DNA of 64,000 bases from Streptomyces sp. AC1-42W (GTDB lineage Bacteria > Actinomycetota > Actinomycetes > Streptomycetales > Streptomycetaceae). Below the pieces are notes generated by a model. It had not been told where the DNA came from, searched no databases, and was given only the letters and a program-made list of their open reading frames with translations. The position numbers and the translations under genes are program-made. Below, piece by piece: positions 32,359 to 41,600 of this stretch (the first letter of the stretch is position 1; the number at the start of each line of letters is the position of its first letter). Location of the stretch: positions 2,252,001-2,316,000 of the forward strand of contig NZ_QKWY01000001.1 of NCBI RefSeq assembly GCF_003248355.1, read 5' to 3'.

Positions 32359-33734
32359 GGGCGGAGTGCCTCCTCGTGGGTGAGCCGGTGGGTGAGTGCG
32401 GCGAGGGTGTCGAAACCCGCCCCGTCGAAACCGGTGACGGACGTGGCGAGCCGGTTCTTCAGCGGCGCGGTCCACCGCTCGGGCAGCGCGTCCGGCCGTC
32501 CGGCGAGCAGCCCGGCCAGCGAACCGGCGGTCGCCCCGTTGGAGTCGGTGTCCCAGCCGCCGGACACCGCCTTGCAGATGGAGCCGGTGAAGTCGCCGTC
32601 GGCGTGGGTGAGGGCGGCGGCCAGCAGGGCCGCGTTGGGCAGCACATGCACCCAGTGATACCTGCCGTACGCCGTGTGCAGCCGGTCCACGACCGTATCG
32701 AAGTCCCGTTCCGCGCGGGCGGCGGCGATGCCGTCCCGTACCGCGCGGGCGAACCGCGAGCGCGGCGGCACCACGCGCAGCCCGGTCGCCAGGCAGCCGT
32801 GCACGTCGGTCTCGCCGGCCGCCGCCTCGGCCAGTGCCGCCGCCGTGAACATCGCGCCGTAGACGCCGTTCCCGGTGTGGCTGAGGACCGCGTCGCGGTA
32901 CGCCTGCTCCGCCGCGCCGGCCGGGTCGCCGGGCCGGGTCCAGCCGTGCACGTCGGCCCTGATCCGCGCGCCGATCCACTCCCGGAACGGGTTGCGGTGG
33001 CGGGCGGTGTCCGGGGGTTCGATGCCGTCCAGCAGATTGCGGTACGCGATCCGCTCCGCGGTGAACGTACGCCCCGCCGGAAGCTCCTCCAGCCACAGCC
33101 GGGCCAGGTCCGCCGTGGTGAACGCGGTGCCGTGCCGCTGGAGCAGCAGCAGGGCAAGGAGCGGGTGGTCGAGGTCGTCGTCCGCGGGCATCCCGTCGAT
33201 GTTCTCGGCGAGCGAGGTGGCCGCGGAGCGCCGGTTCCACGGATAGGTGGCGGCCAGCGGCGCGGGCAGGCCCCGGCCGGTGAACCAGGTGTCCAGCGGC
33301 CAGTTGCCGGTGGCGCGGGCCAGGGCGCGGATGCCCGCCAGCGGCAGCTTCTCGACCGGCTTGCCGAGCAGACAGCCGGCGGCCCGGCCCAGCCACGCCG
33401 CGTGCAGCCGCTCCCGGCTCGCCGGCTGCCCGCCGCGGGGGCGCGGCCACTGGGGGCAGGCGGCCCGGATCGCGTCCAGGGCGTCCGGTTCGTCGGCGGC
33501 CAGCGGGGACTCCAGCAGGGCGAGTCCGTCGAGCAGCCGTTCGGCGACCGCGCGCAGTCCGGGCGGGGCGCCGGGGGAGGAGGCCCCGGCGCGCTCCGGG
33601 GCGGGGGAGCCGCCGGCCTCGTACCAGCGGCGGGCGAGGGCGCGCGCGTCGCGGCCGTCCTCGGCGGCCTGCCGCAGCTCGTGGCCCACCAGGTCCTCCG
33701 GCTGCACCCAGGTCACCCGCACCGCCGTGGTCAC
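32355..33734 (-). CDS. ADP-ribosylglycohydrolase-fold protein, copy 4
   Basis: The 459-residue protein has an unusual N-terminal extension of about 110 residues before the fold begins at HAAWLGRAAGCLLGKPVEKLP. The first metal motif appears as PADDDLDH, unlike the usual TDDT, while the second is intact as GGWDTDSNGATAGSLAG. In ARH3/DraG-type enzymes these aspartates hold two magnesium ions. It begins with a GTGA overlap on copy 3 and ends on the kinase start. It may act on a substrate other than ADP-ribosyl protein. Confidence 0.85.
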   Translation of the reverse strand: MTTAVRVTWVQPEDLVGHELRQAAEDGRDARALARRWYEAGGSPAPERAGASSPGAPPGLRAVAERLLDGLALLESPLAADEPDALDAIRAACPQWPRPRGGQPASRERLHAAWLGRAAGCLLGKPVEKLPLAGIRALARATGNWPLDTWFTGRGLPAPLAATYPWNRRSAATSLAENIDGMPADDDLDHPLLALLLLQRHGTAFTTADLARLWLEELPAGRTFTAERIAYRNLLDGIEPPDTARHRNPFREWIGARIRADVHGWTRPGDPAGAAEQAYRDAVLSHTGNGVYGAMFTAAALAEAAAGETDVHGCLATGLRVVPPRSRFARAVRDGIAAARAERDFDTVVDRLHTAYGRYHWVHVLPNAALLAAALTHADGDFTGSICKAVSGGWDTDSNGATAGSLAGLLAGRPDALPERWTAPLKNRLATSVTGFDGAGFDTLAALTHRLTHEEALRP

Positions 33735-34951
33735 GGGGTGCCCGCCAGCGTCGTGAAGGCGGCCTCATGGGCCCGGCGGCGGGCGGTGTCCCGGGCGAAC
33801 ATCTCACGGGCCACCCGGGCCAGGGTCCGGGCCGGGGCGCGCAGGTCGAGGCGGCTGGCGGTGGCGACGGCGTCCGCCCAGTCGGCGGGGACGGCGCGCT
33901 CGCCGTGCAGGGCGCCGGCCAGCGCGCCGCTCATGGTGGCGATCGAGTCGCAGTCGCGCCCGTAGTTGACGGAGCCGAGCACCGCCCGCCGGTAGTCCCC
34001 GCCGGCCACCAGCAGCATGCCGAGCGCGACGGGCAGCTCCTCGATGGAATGCAGCCGGGAGGGGCGGCGGGCGCCGAGCGAGGGGGCGCGGTAGTCCGGG
34101 CCCACCGTGTCGAACGGGGCGACGGCCTCGCGCAGCGGAGCGAGCGCCGCCGCGAAGTCCCGGTGGCGGGCGGCGGTTTCGCACACGGCCTCGATGGCGG
34201 AGCGGGTGCCGTCCTTGGCGAGCGACAGACACGTCTCCACGACCGACTCCGGGGTGGCGCCGGGCGCGCAGGCGGCGGCCACGCCCGCCGCGAAGACGCC
34301 CGCCGCCTCCCGGCCGTAACTCGACTGATGGGCGCCCGCGATGTCGATCGCCTCGGCGTACGCCGCCTGCGGATGGGCGGCGTTCACCAGGCCGACCGGG
34401 GCCATGTACATCGCCGCCCCGCAGTTGACGATGTTCCCGCAGCCCGCCTCGCGCGGATCGACATGGCCGTAGTGCAGCCGGGCGACGATCCACTTCTCCG
34501 CCAGGAAGACCCGCTGCAACGGCAGCGCCTCCGCCTCCAGCTCCGGAATCCAGCGCGGCTCGCCGATCAGCTCCGGTACGAGGTGCTCGGCGACCGCGTA
34601 CGCGTCGAGACGGCCGCGCACCTTCGCGTACACCCGGACCAGCGCATGGGTCATCAGGGTGTCGTCGGTGACGTGCCCGTCGCCCTTGTGGTACGGGGCG
34701 ATGGGGCGGGCGGTCCGCCAGTCCTCGCCGTCCCAGGGGCCGACGATCCCGGTGACCCCGCCCCCGTGCCGGGCGGCGATCTGCTCCGCGGAGCGGCCCT
34801 CCACGGGGCCGCCCAGCGCGTCGCCGACCGCCGCGCCGACGAGGGCGCCCCCGATCCGGTCATCGAGCGTGGGCGCCTCGGGCGCTGTGCGTGTCGGGGG
34901 TTTCGTGGGGGAGGGGGACGTCGTGGGCGCCGGGGGCACGGTGGATGTCAT
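33731..34951 (-). CDS. ADP-ribosylglycohydrolase-fold protein, copy 3
   Basis: This 406-residue copy is the most canonical: GALVGAAVGDALGGPVEG at the start of the fold, HVTDDTLMTHA for the first metal site and NYGRDCDSIATMSGALAGA for the second. The first 30 residues are Pro/Thr-rich. The ATG at 34951 lies 92 bases inside the end of copy 2, with AGGGTGG about 11 bases upstream; no later start leaves a complete fold except a GTG at 34939. Catalytic competence looks likely. Confidence 0.88.
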   Translation of the reverse strand: MTSTVPPAPTTSPSPTKPPTRTAPEAPTLDDRIGGALVGAAVGDALGGPVEGRSAEQIAARHGGGVTGIVGPWDGEDWRTARPIAPYHKGDGHVTDDTLMTHALVRVYAKVRGRLDAYAVAEHLVPELIGEPRWIPELEAEALPLQRVFLAEKWIVARLHYGHVDPREAGCGNIVNCGAAMYMAPVGLVNAAHPQAAYAEAIDIAGAHQSSYGREAAGVFAAGVAAACAPGATPESVVETCLSLAKDGTRSAIEAVCETAARHRDFAAALAPLREAVAPFDTVGPDYRAPSLGARRPSRLHSIEELPVALGMLLVAGGDYRRAVLGSVNYGRDCDSIATMSGALAGALHGERAVPADWADAVATASRLDLRAPARTLARVAREMFARDTARRRAHEAAFTTLAGTP

Positions 34952-36098
34952 GTCCGAATTGTCCACCCTGGAGGGCCGGTTCCGTGTTTGCCAGCAGTCC
35001 GGCGAGTTCGACGTCTGCCAGCAGCCCGGCGAGTTCGACCAGATCCGTGCCCGCGAACCGGGGCAGCGCACAGCCGGCCAGCGTCCGGCAGGTCTCGCGC
35101 CAGCCGTCGGGCACGGCGGCGGCCGCGCCCAGCGCCCCGGTCAGCGCCCCGGCCAGCGCGGGCGCCGAGTCCGCCACCCGCGACAGACAGGCCGCCGCCG
35201 GCACCGCCTGCGCGAGGTCGCCCCGGCCCGCGGTGGCCAGCGCCAGGGCCACCGGGACGGTCTCGGCGGCGGCGATCCCGTAGCTGTAGACGTGGTCCAC
35301 GATCTGGTGCTCCAACACGGGGACCAGGGCGAACGCCCCGGCCCGCTCACCGGCGAACTCCCGCGCGATGCGCACCGCGTGGGCCGCGTTGCGGGCGATC
35401 TCGGTGCCGTCCGGGAGCTGGGCGAGCGCGGCGTTCACCGCCGTGTCCACGTCCGCCCCGGCCAGCGCCTCGGCGCAGGCGGCGGCCATCGCCCGCGCCC
35501 CGTGCACCCCGTCGCCGTCCTGGGTGTAGCGGGCGTCGAACTCCGCCAGCTCCGCCGCCGCCGCGGGGTCGCCGGGGTGGACGACGGCCAGCACGGCCGC
35601 CCGTACGCAGGCCGCGTCGTCGAAGTAGTGCGGGTTGTCGTGGCCGGTGGCGGGCGGCCGGAGCCCGGCGGCGAGATTGCCGAGCCCGGCCCGTACCGAG
35701 ATCCGGGCGCGCAGCGGCAGCACCGCGGACTCGACCTCGGGCGCGCGGGCCGCCGCCGCGGCGACCTCGGCCGCCAGGGAGTTCCAGGCCCCGGCCACGG
35801 CGGCCCGCACCCGCCCGGTGGGGGCCGCCGCCAGCACGGTCCAGGCCGTGAACGCCGCCCACTCGGCGTCGTCGGACGGGCCCAGCCGCAGCGGCTCGGG
35901 CGGCTGGTTGAGCGCGATGGGCACCGGGAGCGTGGTCGTCGCGTTCTGCTCGGCGAAGGTGTCCAGCTCGCGGGTGAGGCGCCGGGTCCACTCCGGCATC
36001 CGGGCCGCCCGGTGCCGCGCGGCCGGCCACCCCGCCGCGTCCCCGGCGGCCAGCCCGAGCAGCAGCCCCTCGATCCGCCCCCGCCGTTCGCGGCTCAC
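34860..36098 (-). CDS. ADP-ribosylglycohydrolase-fold protein, copy 2, degenerate metal site
   Basis: This 412-residue copy starts VSRERRGRIEGLLLGLAAGDAAG and keeps a form of the first site (GPSDDAEWAAF). The second site reads SRVADSAPALAGALTGA where the family has GRDxDS, so the glycine and the first aspartate are lost. It may have altered metal binding, or no activity, possibly as a partner subunit of another copy. GTG at 36098 overlaps copy 1 by four bases. Its last 30 codons are shared with the start of copy 3 in another frame. Confidence 0.85.
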   Translation of the reverse strand: MSRERRGRIEGLLLGLAAGDAAGWPAARHRAARMPEWTRRLTRELDTFAEQNATTTLPVPIALNQPPEPLRLGPSDDAEWAAFTAWTVLAAAPTGRVRAAVAGAWNSLAAEVAAAAARAPEVESAVLPLRARISVRAGLGNLAAGLRPPATGHDNPHYFDDAACVRAAVLAVVHPGDPAAAAELAEFDARYTQDGDGVHGARAMAAACAEALAGADVDTAVNAALAQLPDGTEIARNAAHAVRIAREFAGERAGAFALVPVLEHQIVDHVYSYGIAAAETVPVALALATAGRGDLAQAVPAAACLSRVADSAPALAGALTGALGAAAAVPDGWRETCRTLAGCALPRFAGTDLVELAGLLADVELAGLLANTEPALQGGQFGHDIHRAPGAHDVPLPHETPDTHSARGAHAR

Positions 36099-37201
36099 CC
36101 CGCCACCGCCCCGGCACCCCGCGACGCCCCGCTGCCGCCGGCCACCGGTCCGTCCGGCGGGGTCAGCAGGTCCGCGACGTCCAGGACGTGGTAGCCGCGC
36201 ATCGACGGCAGGCAGCTGCCGCGTACCGGGCCGATCGCCTCCGCCCAGGGCGGCGGGATCGACGAGGCGCCGTGCAGCGCCCCGGCCAGGGCGCCCGCCA
36301 CCGCCGCCGTCGTGTCGGCGTCCCGGCCCATGTTGACCGCCGTCAGCACCGCCGTACGGAAGTCGCCGCGCGCCGCCGCGAACGCGCCGAACGCCAGGCC
36401 CACCGCCTCCGGGGCCAGGTCCGTCCACGGATAGCCGCCGACCACCACGGCCGAGCGGACCGCGCGCTCCCCGGTGAGCCGGTCCGGGTACCGCCGCCCC
36501 GCCGCCGTGACCGCGCGCCGCAGCGAACGGGCCGTCCAGGAGTCCATCGGTACGACGGAGAGCGCGGCGGCGATCACGGAGGTGACCGAGGCCCCGGACA
36601 TCGCGGCGGCCACCCCGGCGGCCACCGCCTGTCCGCCGTAGATGCCCTCGCCCTCGTGGCTGACCCGGCCGTCCACCGCGACCAGCCGGGCCGCCTCGGC
36701 GGGACGCCCGGCCGCGAAGACGCCGAAGGGCGCGGCCCGCATCGCGAGCCCGTCGCTCCAGGCGTGCCGGTGCTGGGCGGAGATCGGGGCGGCCAGACCC
36801 CGGCGCAGGTTCTCCAGGGTGCCGCGCTCGCTGAACCCGGCGCCCCGGAACGGGCCCTCGTCCAGATCGGCGATCCACAGCCGCCAGGCCCGCTCGACGT
36901 CGGTGACGGTCAGCCCGGAGCCGTGCCGGGCCAGCAGCAGCCCGGAGAAGATCGCGTACTCGGTGTCGTCGGTGCCCGCCGGGTCGTCGCTGACGAAGCC
37001 CTCGACGCGGCCCCAGCGGCGGCGGATCTCGGAGGGCCGCATGTTCTCCGCCGGGGCGCCGAGCGCGTCCCCGACCGCGAGTCCGAGCAGCGCGCCCCTG
37101 GCCCGGTCACCCGGCCCGCCCCGCTCCGGCGCGGGGCGCGGCGCGCCCGTTCGCGTGCCGCCCGCCCGCGGCGCCGTCGGATTTCCTGCGACCGTCTCCA
37201 T
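36095..37201 (-). CDS. ADP-ribosylglycohydrolase-fold protein, copy 1
   Basis: The first gene of the seven-gene operon encodes 368 residues with both metal motifs intact: ARGALLGLAVGDALGAPAEN, AGTDDTEYAIFSG and NMGRDADTTAAVAGALAGA. An Arg/Pro-rich tail of about 30 residues precedes the fold. I chose ATG at 37201 (METVAGNP); longer in-frame extension lacks a ribosome site. The gene faces the VIT-type transporter across 270 bases. Confidence 0.88.
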   Translation of the reverse strand: METVAGNPTAPRAGGTRTGAPRPAPERGGPGDRARGALLGLAVGDALGAPAENMRPSEIRRRWGRVEGFVSDDPAGTDDTEYAIFSGLLLARHGSGLTVTDVERAWRLWIADLDEGPFRGAGFSERGTLENLRRGLAAPISAQHRHAWSDGLAMRAAPFGVFAAGRPAEAARLVAVDGRVSHEGEGIYGGQAVAAGVAAAMSGASVTSVIAAALSVVPMDSWTARSLRRAVTAAGRRYPDRLTGERAVRSAVVVGGYPWTDLAPEAVGLAFGAFAAARGDFRTAVLTAVNMGRDADTTAAVAGALAGALHGASSIPPPWAEAIGPVRGSCLPSMRGYHVLDVADLLTPPDGPVAGGSGASRGAGAVAG

Positions 37202-37320
37202 CGCGTCGACCCTTCGCTCGTACCGAGCCAGTACTCGTGCCTGTGGAATCCGTTCCACGCGGAGCGGGGACGAAGGCAGATCATCCGCACAAAAGGGCCA
37301 CTCGGATGAAGCCGTCCGGA

Positions 37321-37395
37321 CAGCAAGGCAAGCCGTACCTATCCGGTTACGCAGGGTGGTAAGTACGGCCTGCCTTGCTGGCGGGAGCGTTTTTT
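37321..37395. promoter_or_regulatory. Long dyad with iron-box-like arms, followed by a T-run
   Basis: CAGCAAGGCAAGCCGTAC (37321-37338) is matched by GTACGGCCTGCCTTGCTG (37363-37380) with one mismatch in 18. Each arm, read inward, resembles the DtxR/IdeR/DmdR iron box; the left arm agrees at AGG..AG.C..ACCT. TTTTTT at 37390-37395 follows, so the structure could also act as an attenuator hairpin for the transporter gene. It lies between a divergent iron/manganese transporter gene and the hydrolase operon. Confidence 0.5.
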
Positions 37396-37471
37396 CGTGC
37401 GTACTTTCGAGGTGTCGAGCGGGGGCGGGCGGGCAGAAGGCCCGTCTCCGGAGAAGGGGAGAGAGACCGCC

Positions 37472-38206
37472 GTGGCCATCATCGAGACCGACGCCGTACT
37501 GCACGAGGCGCACCGGGACAACCACACCCACCGTGACGTCAACGGCGGCTGGCTGCGTCCCGCGGTCTTCGGCGCGATGGACGGGCTGGTCTCCAACCTC
37601 GCCCTGATGACCGGCGTCGCGGGCGGCGACGTGTCGCACCGCACCATCGTCATCACCGGCCTGGCCGGGCTGGCCGCCGGCGCCTTCTCGATGGCCGCCG
37701 GCGAGTACACCTCCGTCGCCTCCCAGCGCGAGCTGGTCGAGGCCGAGCTGGACGTCGAGCGGCGCGAGCTGCGCAAGCACCCGGTGGACGAGGAACGGGA
37801 GCTGGCCGCGCTCTACGAGTCGCGCGGCGTCGAGCCCGCGCTCGCCCGCGAGGTGGCCCGCCAGCTCTCGCGCGACCCGGAACAGGCCCTGGAGATACAC
37901 GCCCGCGAGGAGCTGGGCATCGATCCGGGCGACCTTCCCTCGCCGCTGGTGGCCGCGGGCTCCTCGTTCGGGGCCTTCGCGCTGGGCGCCCTGCTGCCCG
38001 TACTGCCTTATCTGCTGGGCGCGGACGCGCTGTGGCCGGCCGTGCTGCTGGCCCTGGCGGGGCTGTTCGGCTGCGGCGCGGTGGTGGCCCGGGTGACCGC
38101 CCGCAGCTGGTGGTTCAGCGGACTGCGACAGCTCGCCCTCGGTGGCGCGGCGGCCGCGATCACCTACGGACTCGGGTCGCTGTTCGGCGTGGCGGTCGGC
38201 GGCTGA
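37472..38206 (+). CDS. VIT1/CCC1 family iron/manganese transporter
   Basis: This 244-residue membrane protein matches VIT/CCC1 transporters that move Fe2+ or Mn2+ out of the cytoplasm. FGAMDGLVSNLALMTGVAGG begins the first membrane helix pair, followed by AGAFSMAAGEYTSVASQRELVEAEL and a charged cytoplasmic metal-binding domain (about residues 75-155), then three more helices. GTG at 37472 has a GGGGAGAG site. The iron-box-like dyad upstream fits metal control. Confidence 0.9.
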   Translation: MAIIETDAVLHEAHRDNHTHRDVNGGWLRPAVFGAMDGLVSNLALMTGVAGGDVSHRTIVITGLAGLAAGAFSMAAGEYTSVASQRELVEAELDVERRELRKHPVDEERELAALYESRGVEPALAREVARQLSRDPEQALEIHAREELGIDPGDLPSPLVAAGSSFGAFALGALLPVLPYLLGADALWPAVLLALAGLFGCGAVVARVTARSWWFSGLRQLALGGAAAAITYGLGSLFGVAVGG

Positions 38207-38221
38207 CCGGCCTCCCCGCGG

Positions 38222-38239
38222 GCCGGGCGGCCCGGCTTT
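38222..38239 (+). terminator. Weak terminator after the VIT gene
   Basis: GCCGG and CCGGC flank a small GC loop and are followed by TTTC, 15 bases after the stop codon. The stem is short, so efficiency is uncertain. Confidence 0.4.
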
Positions 38240-38323
38240 CACCCGATCGGCCCGATATGCGCGGGCCGGTCGTGTGACGTACGTCCCGATCGGCGCCCCT
38301 GGGCGGGGGTGCCCCGCGCATCG

Positions 38324-38456
38324 TAAAATGAGTCTCTATGCAGGACTACACATAAGTAGTCATCGCGTGGTGGTTTGGGTTTCCCCGCCACCGGGCAATA
38401 GCCGTAGGCACCGCAGGCGAAGAAGCCTGCCCCCGCGGTCTCCCAGGGTGCCGATC
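38324..38456 (+). promoter_or_regulatory. Structured upstream element of gltB with a possible five-codon ORF
   Basis: The 413 bases between the VIT gene and gltB contain no normal gene. TAAAAT at 38324-38329 is a consensus-like -10 box without a clear -35. A five-codon ORF ATG-CAG-GAC-TAC-ACA-TAA (38338-38355) begins near the expected transcript start. It overlaps the first hairpin GACTAC/GTAGTC (38344-38361). More hairpins follow: GGTGG/CCACC with an inner GGG/CCC (38369-38392), GGC/GCC (38394-38403), and GGCACC/GGTGCC enclosing GCAGGC/GCCTGC (38407-38452). It looks like a cis-regulatory leader or an independent small RNA; I match it to no known riboswitch. Confidence 0.45.
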
Positions 38457-38519
38457 ATCCGACAGCGACCCATTTCACCGTCTCCGGCGGTGTCCGCATG
38501 TTGGATCGGTTCATCCGCT

Positions 38520-38547
38520 TTGTGAGAAGCGCCCCATCATGTAACCT
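38520..38547 (+). promoter_or_regulatory. Proximal gltB promoter candidate
   Basis: TTGTGA at 38520-38525 and TAACCT at 38542-38547 are separated by 16 bases and would start RNA about 65 bases before the gltB ATG. If active, gltB has two promoters, one of which bypasses the structured element upstream. Confidence 0.45.
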
Positions 38548-38619
38548 GCATCATCTTTTCGCAGAGGGCCAACGTCGTCCCTCGGCACCGCATATGCCAC
38601 GACGACGACGGGAGAGCCG

Positions 38620-41600
38620 ATGCGTACCGACGCCTGGTCGCCCATGGACGGTCGCCCCGCCCCCCAGGGGATGTACGACCCCCGCAACGAGCACGACGCC
38701 TGTGGCGTGGGGTTCGTAGCCACCCTCACCGGTGTGCCGGCCCACGAAATGGTCGAGCAGGCGCTGACCGTGCTGCGCAACCTCGAACACCGCGGTGCCA
38801 CCGGCTCGGAGCCCGACTCCGGTGACGGCGCCGGAATCCTCCTCCAGGTCCCGGACACCTTCCTGCGGGCCGAGGTCCCCTTCACCCTCCCCGACGCCGG
38901 CGCCTACGCGGTCGGCATCGCCTTCCTGCCCGCCGACGACTCCACCGCGGCCGTCGCCGCCCTGGAGACCATCGCCGCCGAGGAGGGCCTCACCGTCCTC
39001 GGCTGGCGCGAGGTCCCGGTCACCCCCGGCATCCTCGGCAACGGAGCCCGCGCCACCATGCCCGAGTTCCGCCAGCTCTTCGTCGCGGACGGCGAGAGCA
39101 CCGGCATCGCCCTGGACCGCAAGGCATTCGTCCTGCGCAAGCGCGCCGAGCGCGAGGCCGGGGTCTACTTCCCCTCGCTCTCCGCCCGCACCCTCGTCTA
39201 CAAGGGCATGCTGACCACCGGCCAGCTCGAACCCTTCTTCCCCGACCTGTCCGACCCCCGGTTCGCCACCGCGGTCGCCCTGGTCCACTCGCGCTTCTCC
39301 ACCAACACCTTCCCGAGCTGGCCGCTCGCACACCCGTACCGCTTCGTCGCGCACAACGGCGAGATCAACACGGTCAAGGGCAACCGCAACTGGATGCGGG
39401 CCCGCGAGTCCCAGCTCGCCTCCGGCCTCTTCGGCGACGCGCCCCTGGACCGGATCTTCCCCGTCTGCACCCCGGACGCCTCCGACTCCGCCTCCTTCGA
39501 CGAGGTCCTGGAGCTGCTCCACCTCGGCGGCCGCTCGCTGCCGCACTCGGTGCTGATGATGGTCCCCGAGGCGTGGGAGAACCACGACTCGATGGACCCG
39601 GCCCGCCGCGCCTTCTACCGGTACCACTCCGCGCTGATGGAGCCCTGGGACGGCCCGGCCTGCGTCACCTTCACCGACGGCGTCCAGGTCGGCGCGGTCC
39701 TCGACCGCAACGGACTGCGCCCCGGCCGCTACTGGGTCACCGACGACGGCCTGGTCGTCCTCTCCTCCGAGGTCGGCGTCCTGGACATCGACCCCGCCAA
39801 GGTCGTCCGCAAGGGCCGCCTCCAGCCCGGCCGGATGTTCCTCGTGGACACCGCCGAGCACCGCATCATCGAGGACGACGAGATCAAGGCGTCCCTCGCC
39901 GCCGAGCACCCCTACCAGGAGTGGCTGGCCACCGGCGAGATCGAGCTGGGCGACCTCCCCGAGCGGGAGCACATCGTCCACACCCACGCCTCGGTCACCC
40001 GCCGCCAGCAGACCTTCGGCTACACCGAGGAAGAGCTGCGCGTCATCCTCGCCCCCATGGCCCGCACCGGCGGCGAACCGCTCGGCTCCATGGGCACCGA
40101 CTCGCCGATCGCCGCGCTCTCCGCCCGGCCCCGGCTGCTCTTCGACTACTTCACCCAGCTGTTCGCCCAGGTCACCAACCCGCCGCTGGACGCCATCCGC
40201 GAGGAGCTCGTCACCTCGCTGCGCTCCGTCCTCGGCCCCTCGGGCAACCTCCTGGAGCCGAACGCCGCCTCCTGCCGCAGCGTCGCCCTGCCTTTCCCGG
40301 TGATCGACAACGACGAGCTGGCCAAGCTCATACACATCAACGCCGACGGCGACATGCCCGGCATGAAGGCCGCCACCCTCTCCGGCCTCTACCGGGTCGG
40401 CGGCGGCGGCGACGCGCTGGCCGCCCGGATCGACGAGATCTGCGCCGAGGCCGACGCCGCCATCGAGGACGGCGCCCGCCTCATCGTCCTGTCCGACCGG
40501 CACTCCGACGCCGAGCACGCCCCGATCCCCTCGCTGCTGCTCACCTCCGCCGTCCACCACCACCTCATCCGCACCAAGCAGCGCACCCAGGTGGGCCTGC
40601 TGGTCGAGGCCGGCGACGTCCGCGAGGTCCACCACATCGCGCTGCTGATCGGCTTCGGCGCCGCCGCGGTCAACCCGTACCTGGCCATGGAGTCCGTCGA
40701 GGACCTGGTCCGGGCCGGCACCTTCATCGAGGGCATCGAGGCCGAGCAGGCCATCCGCAACCTCATCCACGCGCTGGGCAAGGGCGTCCTGAAGGTCATG
40801 TCCAAGATGGGCATCTCCACGGTCGCCTCCTACCGCGGCGCCCAGGTCTTCGAGGCGGTCGGCCTCGACCAGGCGTTCGTCGACCGCTACTTCAACGGCA
40901 CCGCCACCAAGATCGGCGGCGCCGGCCTCGACGTCGTCGCCAAGGAGGTCGCCGCCCGGCACGCCAAGGGCTACCCCGCCACCGGCATCTCCGCCTCGCA
41001 CCGCGCGCTGGAGATCGGCGGCGAGTACCAGTGGCGCCGCGAGGGCGAACCGCACCTGTTCGACCCGGAGACCGTCTTCCGCCTCCAGCACGCCACCCGC
41101 AACCGCCGGTACGACATCTTCAAGAAGTACACGGACCGGGTGAACGAGCAGTCCGAGCGGCTGATGACGCTGCGCGGCCTGTTCGGCTTCACCTCCGACC
41201 GCCCCTCGATCGACATCGAGGAGGTCGAGCCCGTCTCGGAGATCGTCAAGCGCTTCTCCACCGGCGCCATGTCCTACGGCTCCATCTCGCGCGAGGCGCA
41301 CGAGACCCTCGCCATCGCCATGAACCAGCTGGGCGGCAAGTCCAACACCGGCGAGGGCGGCGAGGACGCCGAACGGCTCTACGACCCGGCCCGCCGCTCC
41401 TCCATCAAGCAGGTCGCCTCCGGCCGCTTCGGCGTCACCAGCGAGTACCTGGTCAACGCGGACGACATCCAGATCAAGATGGCCCAGGGCGCCAAGCCCG
41501 GCGAGGGCGGCCAGCTGCCGGGCCACAAGGTCTACCCGTGGGTCGCGAAGACCCGGCACTCCACGCCGGGCGTCGGCCTCATCTCGCCGCCGCCGCACCA

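Noticed and set aside
38541..38556. GTAAC-n6 motif before gltB as a GlnR box
   Set aside because: Only one half-site matches (GTAAC); the second (CATCT) does not fit GAAAC, and no further repeats follow.
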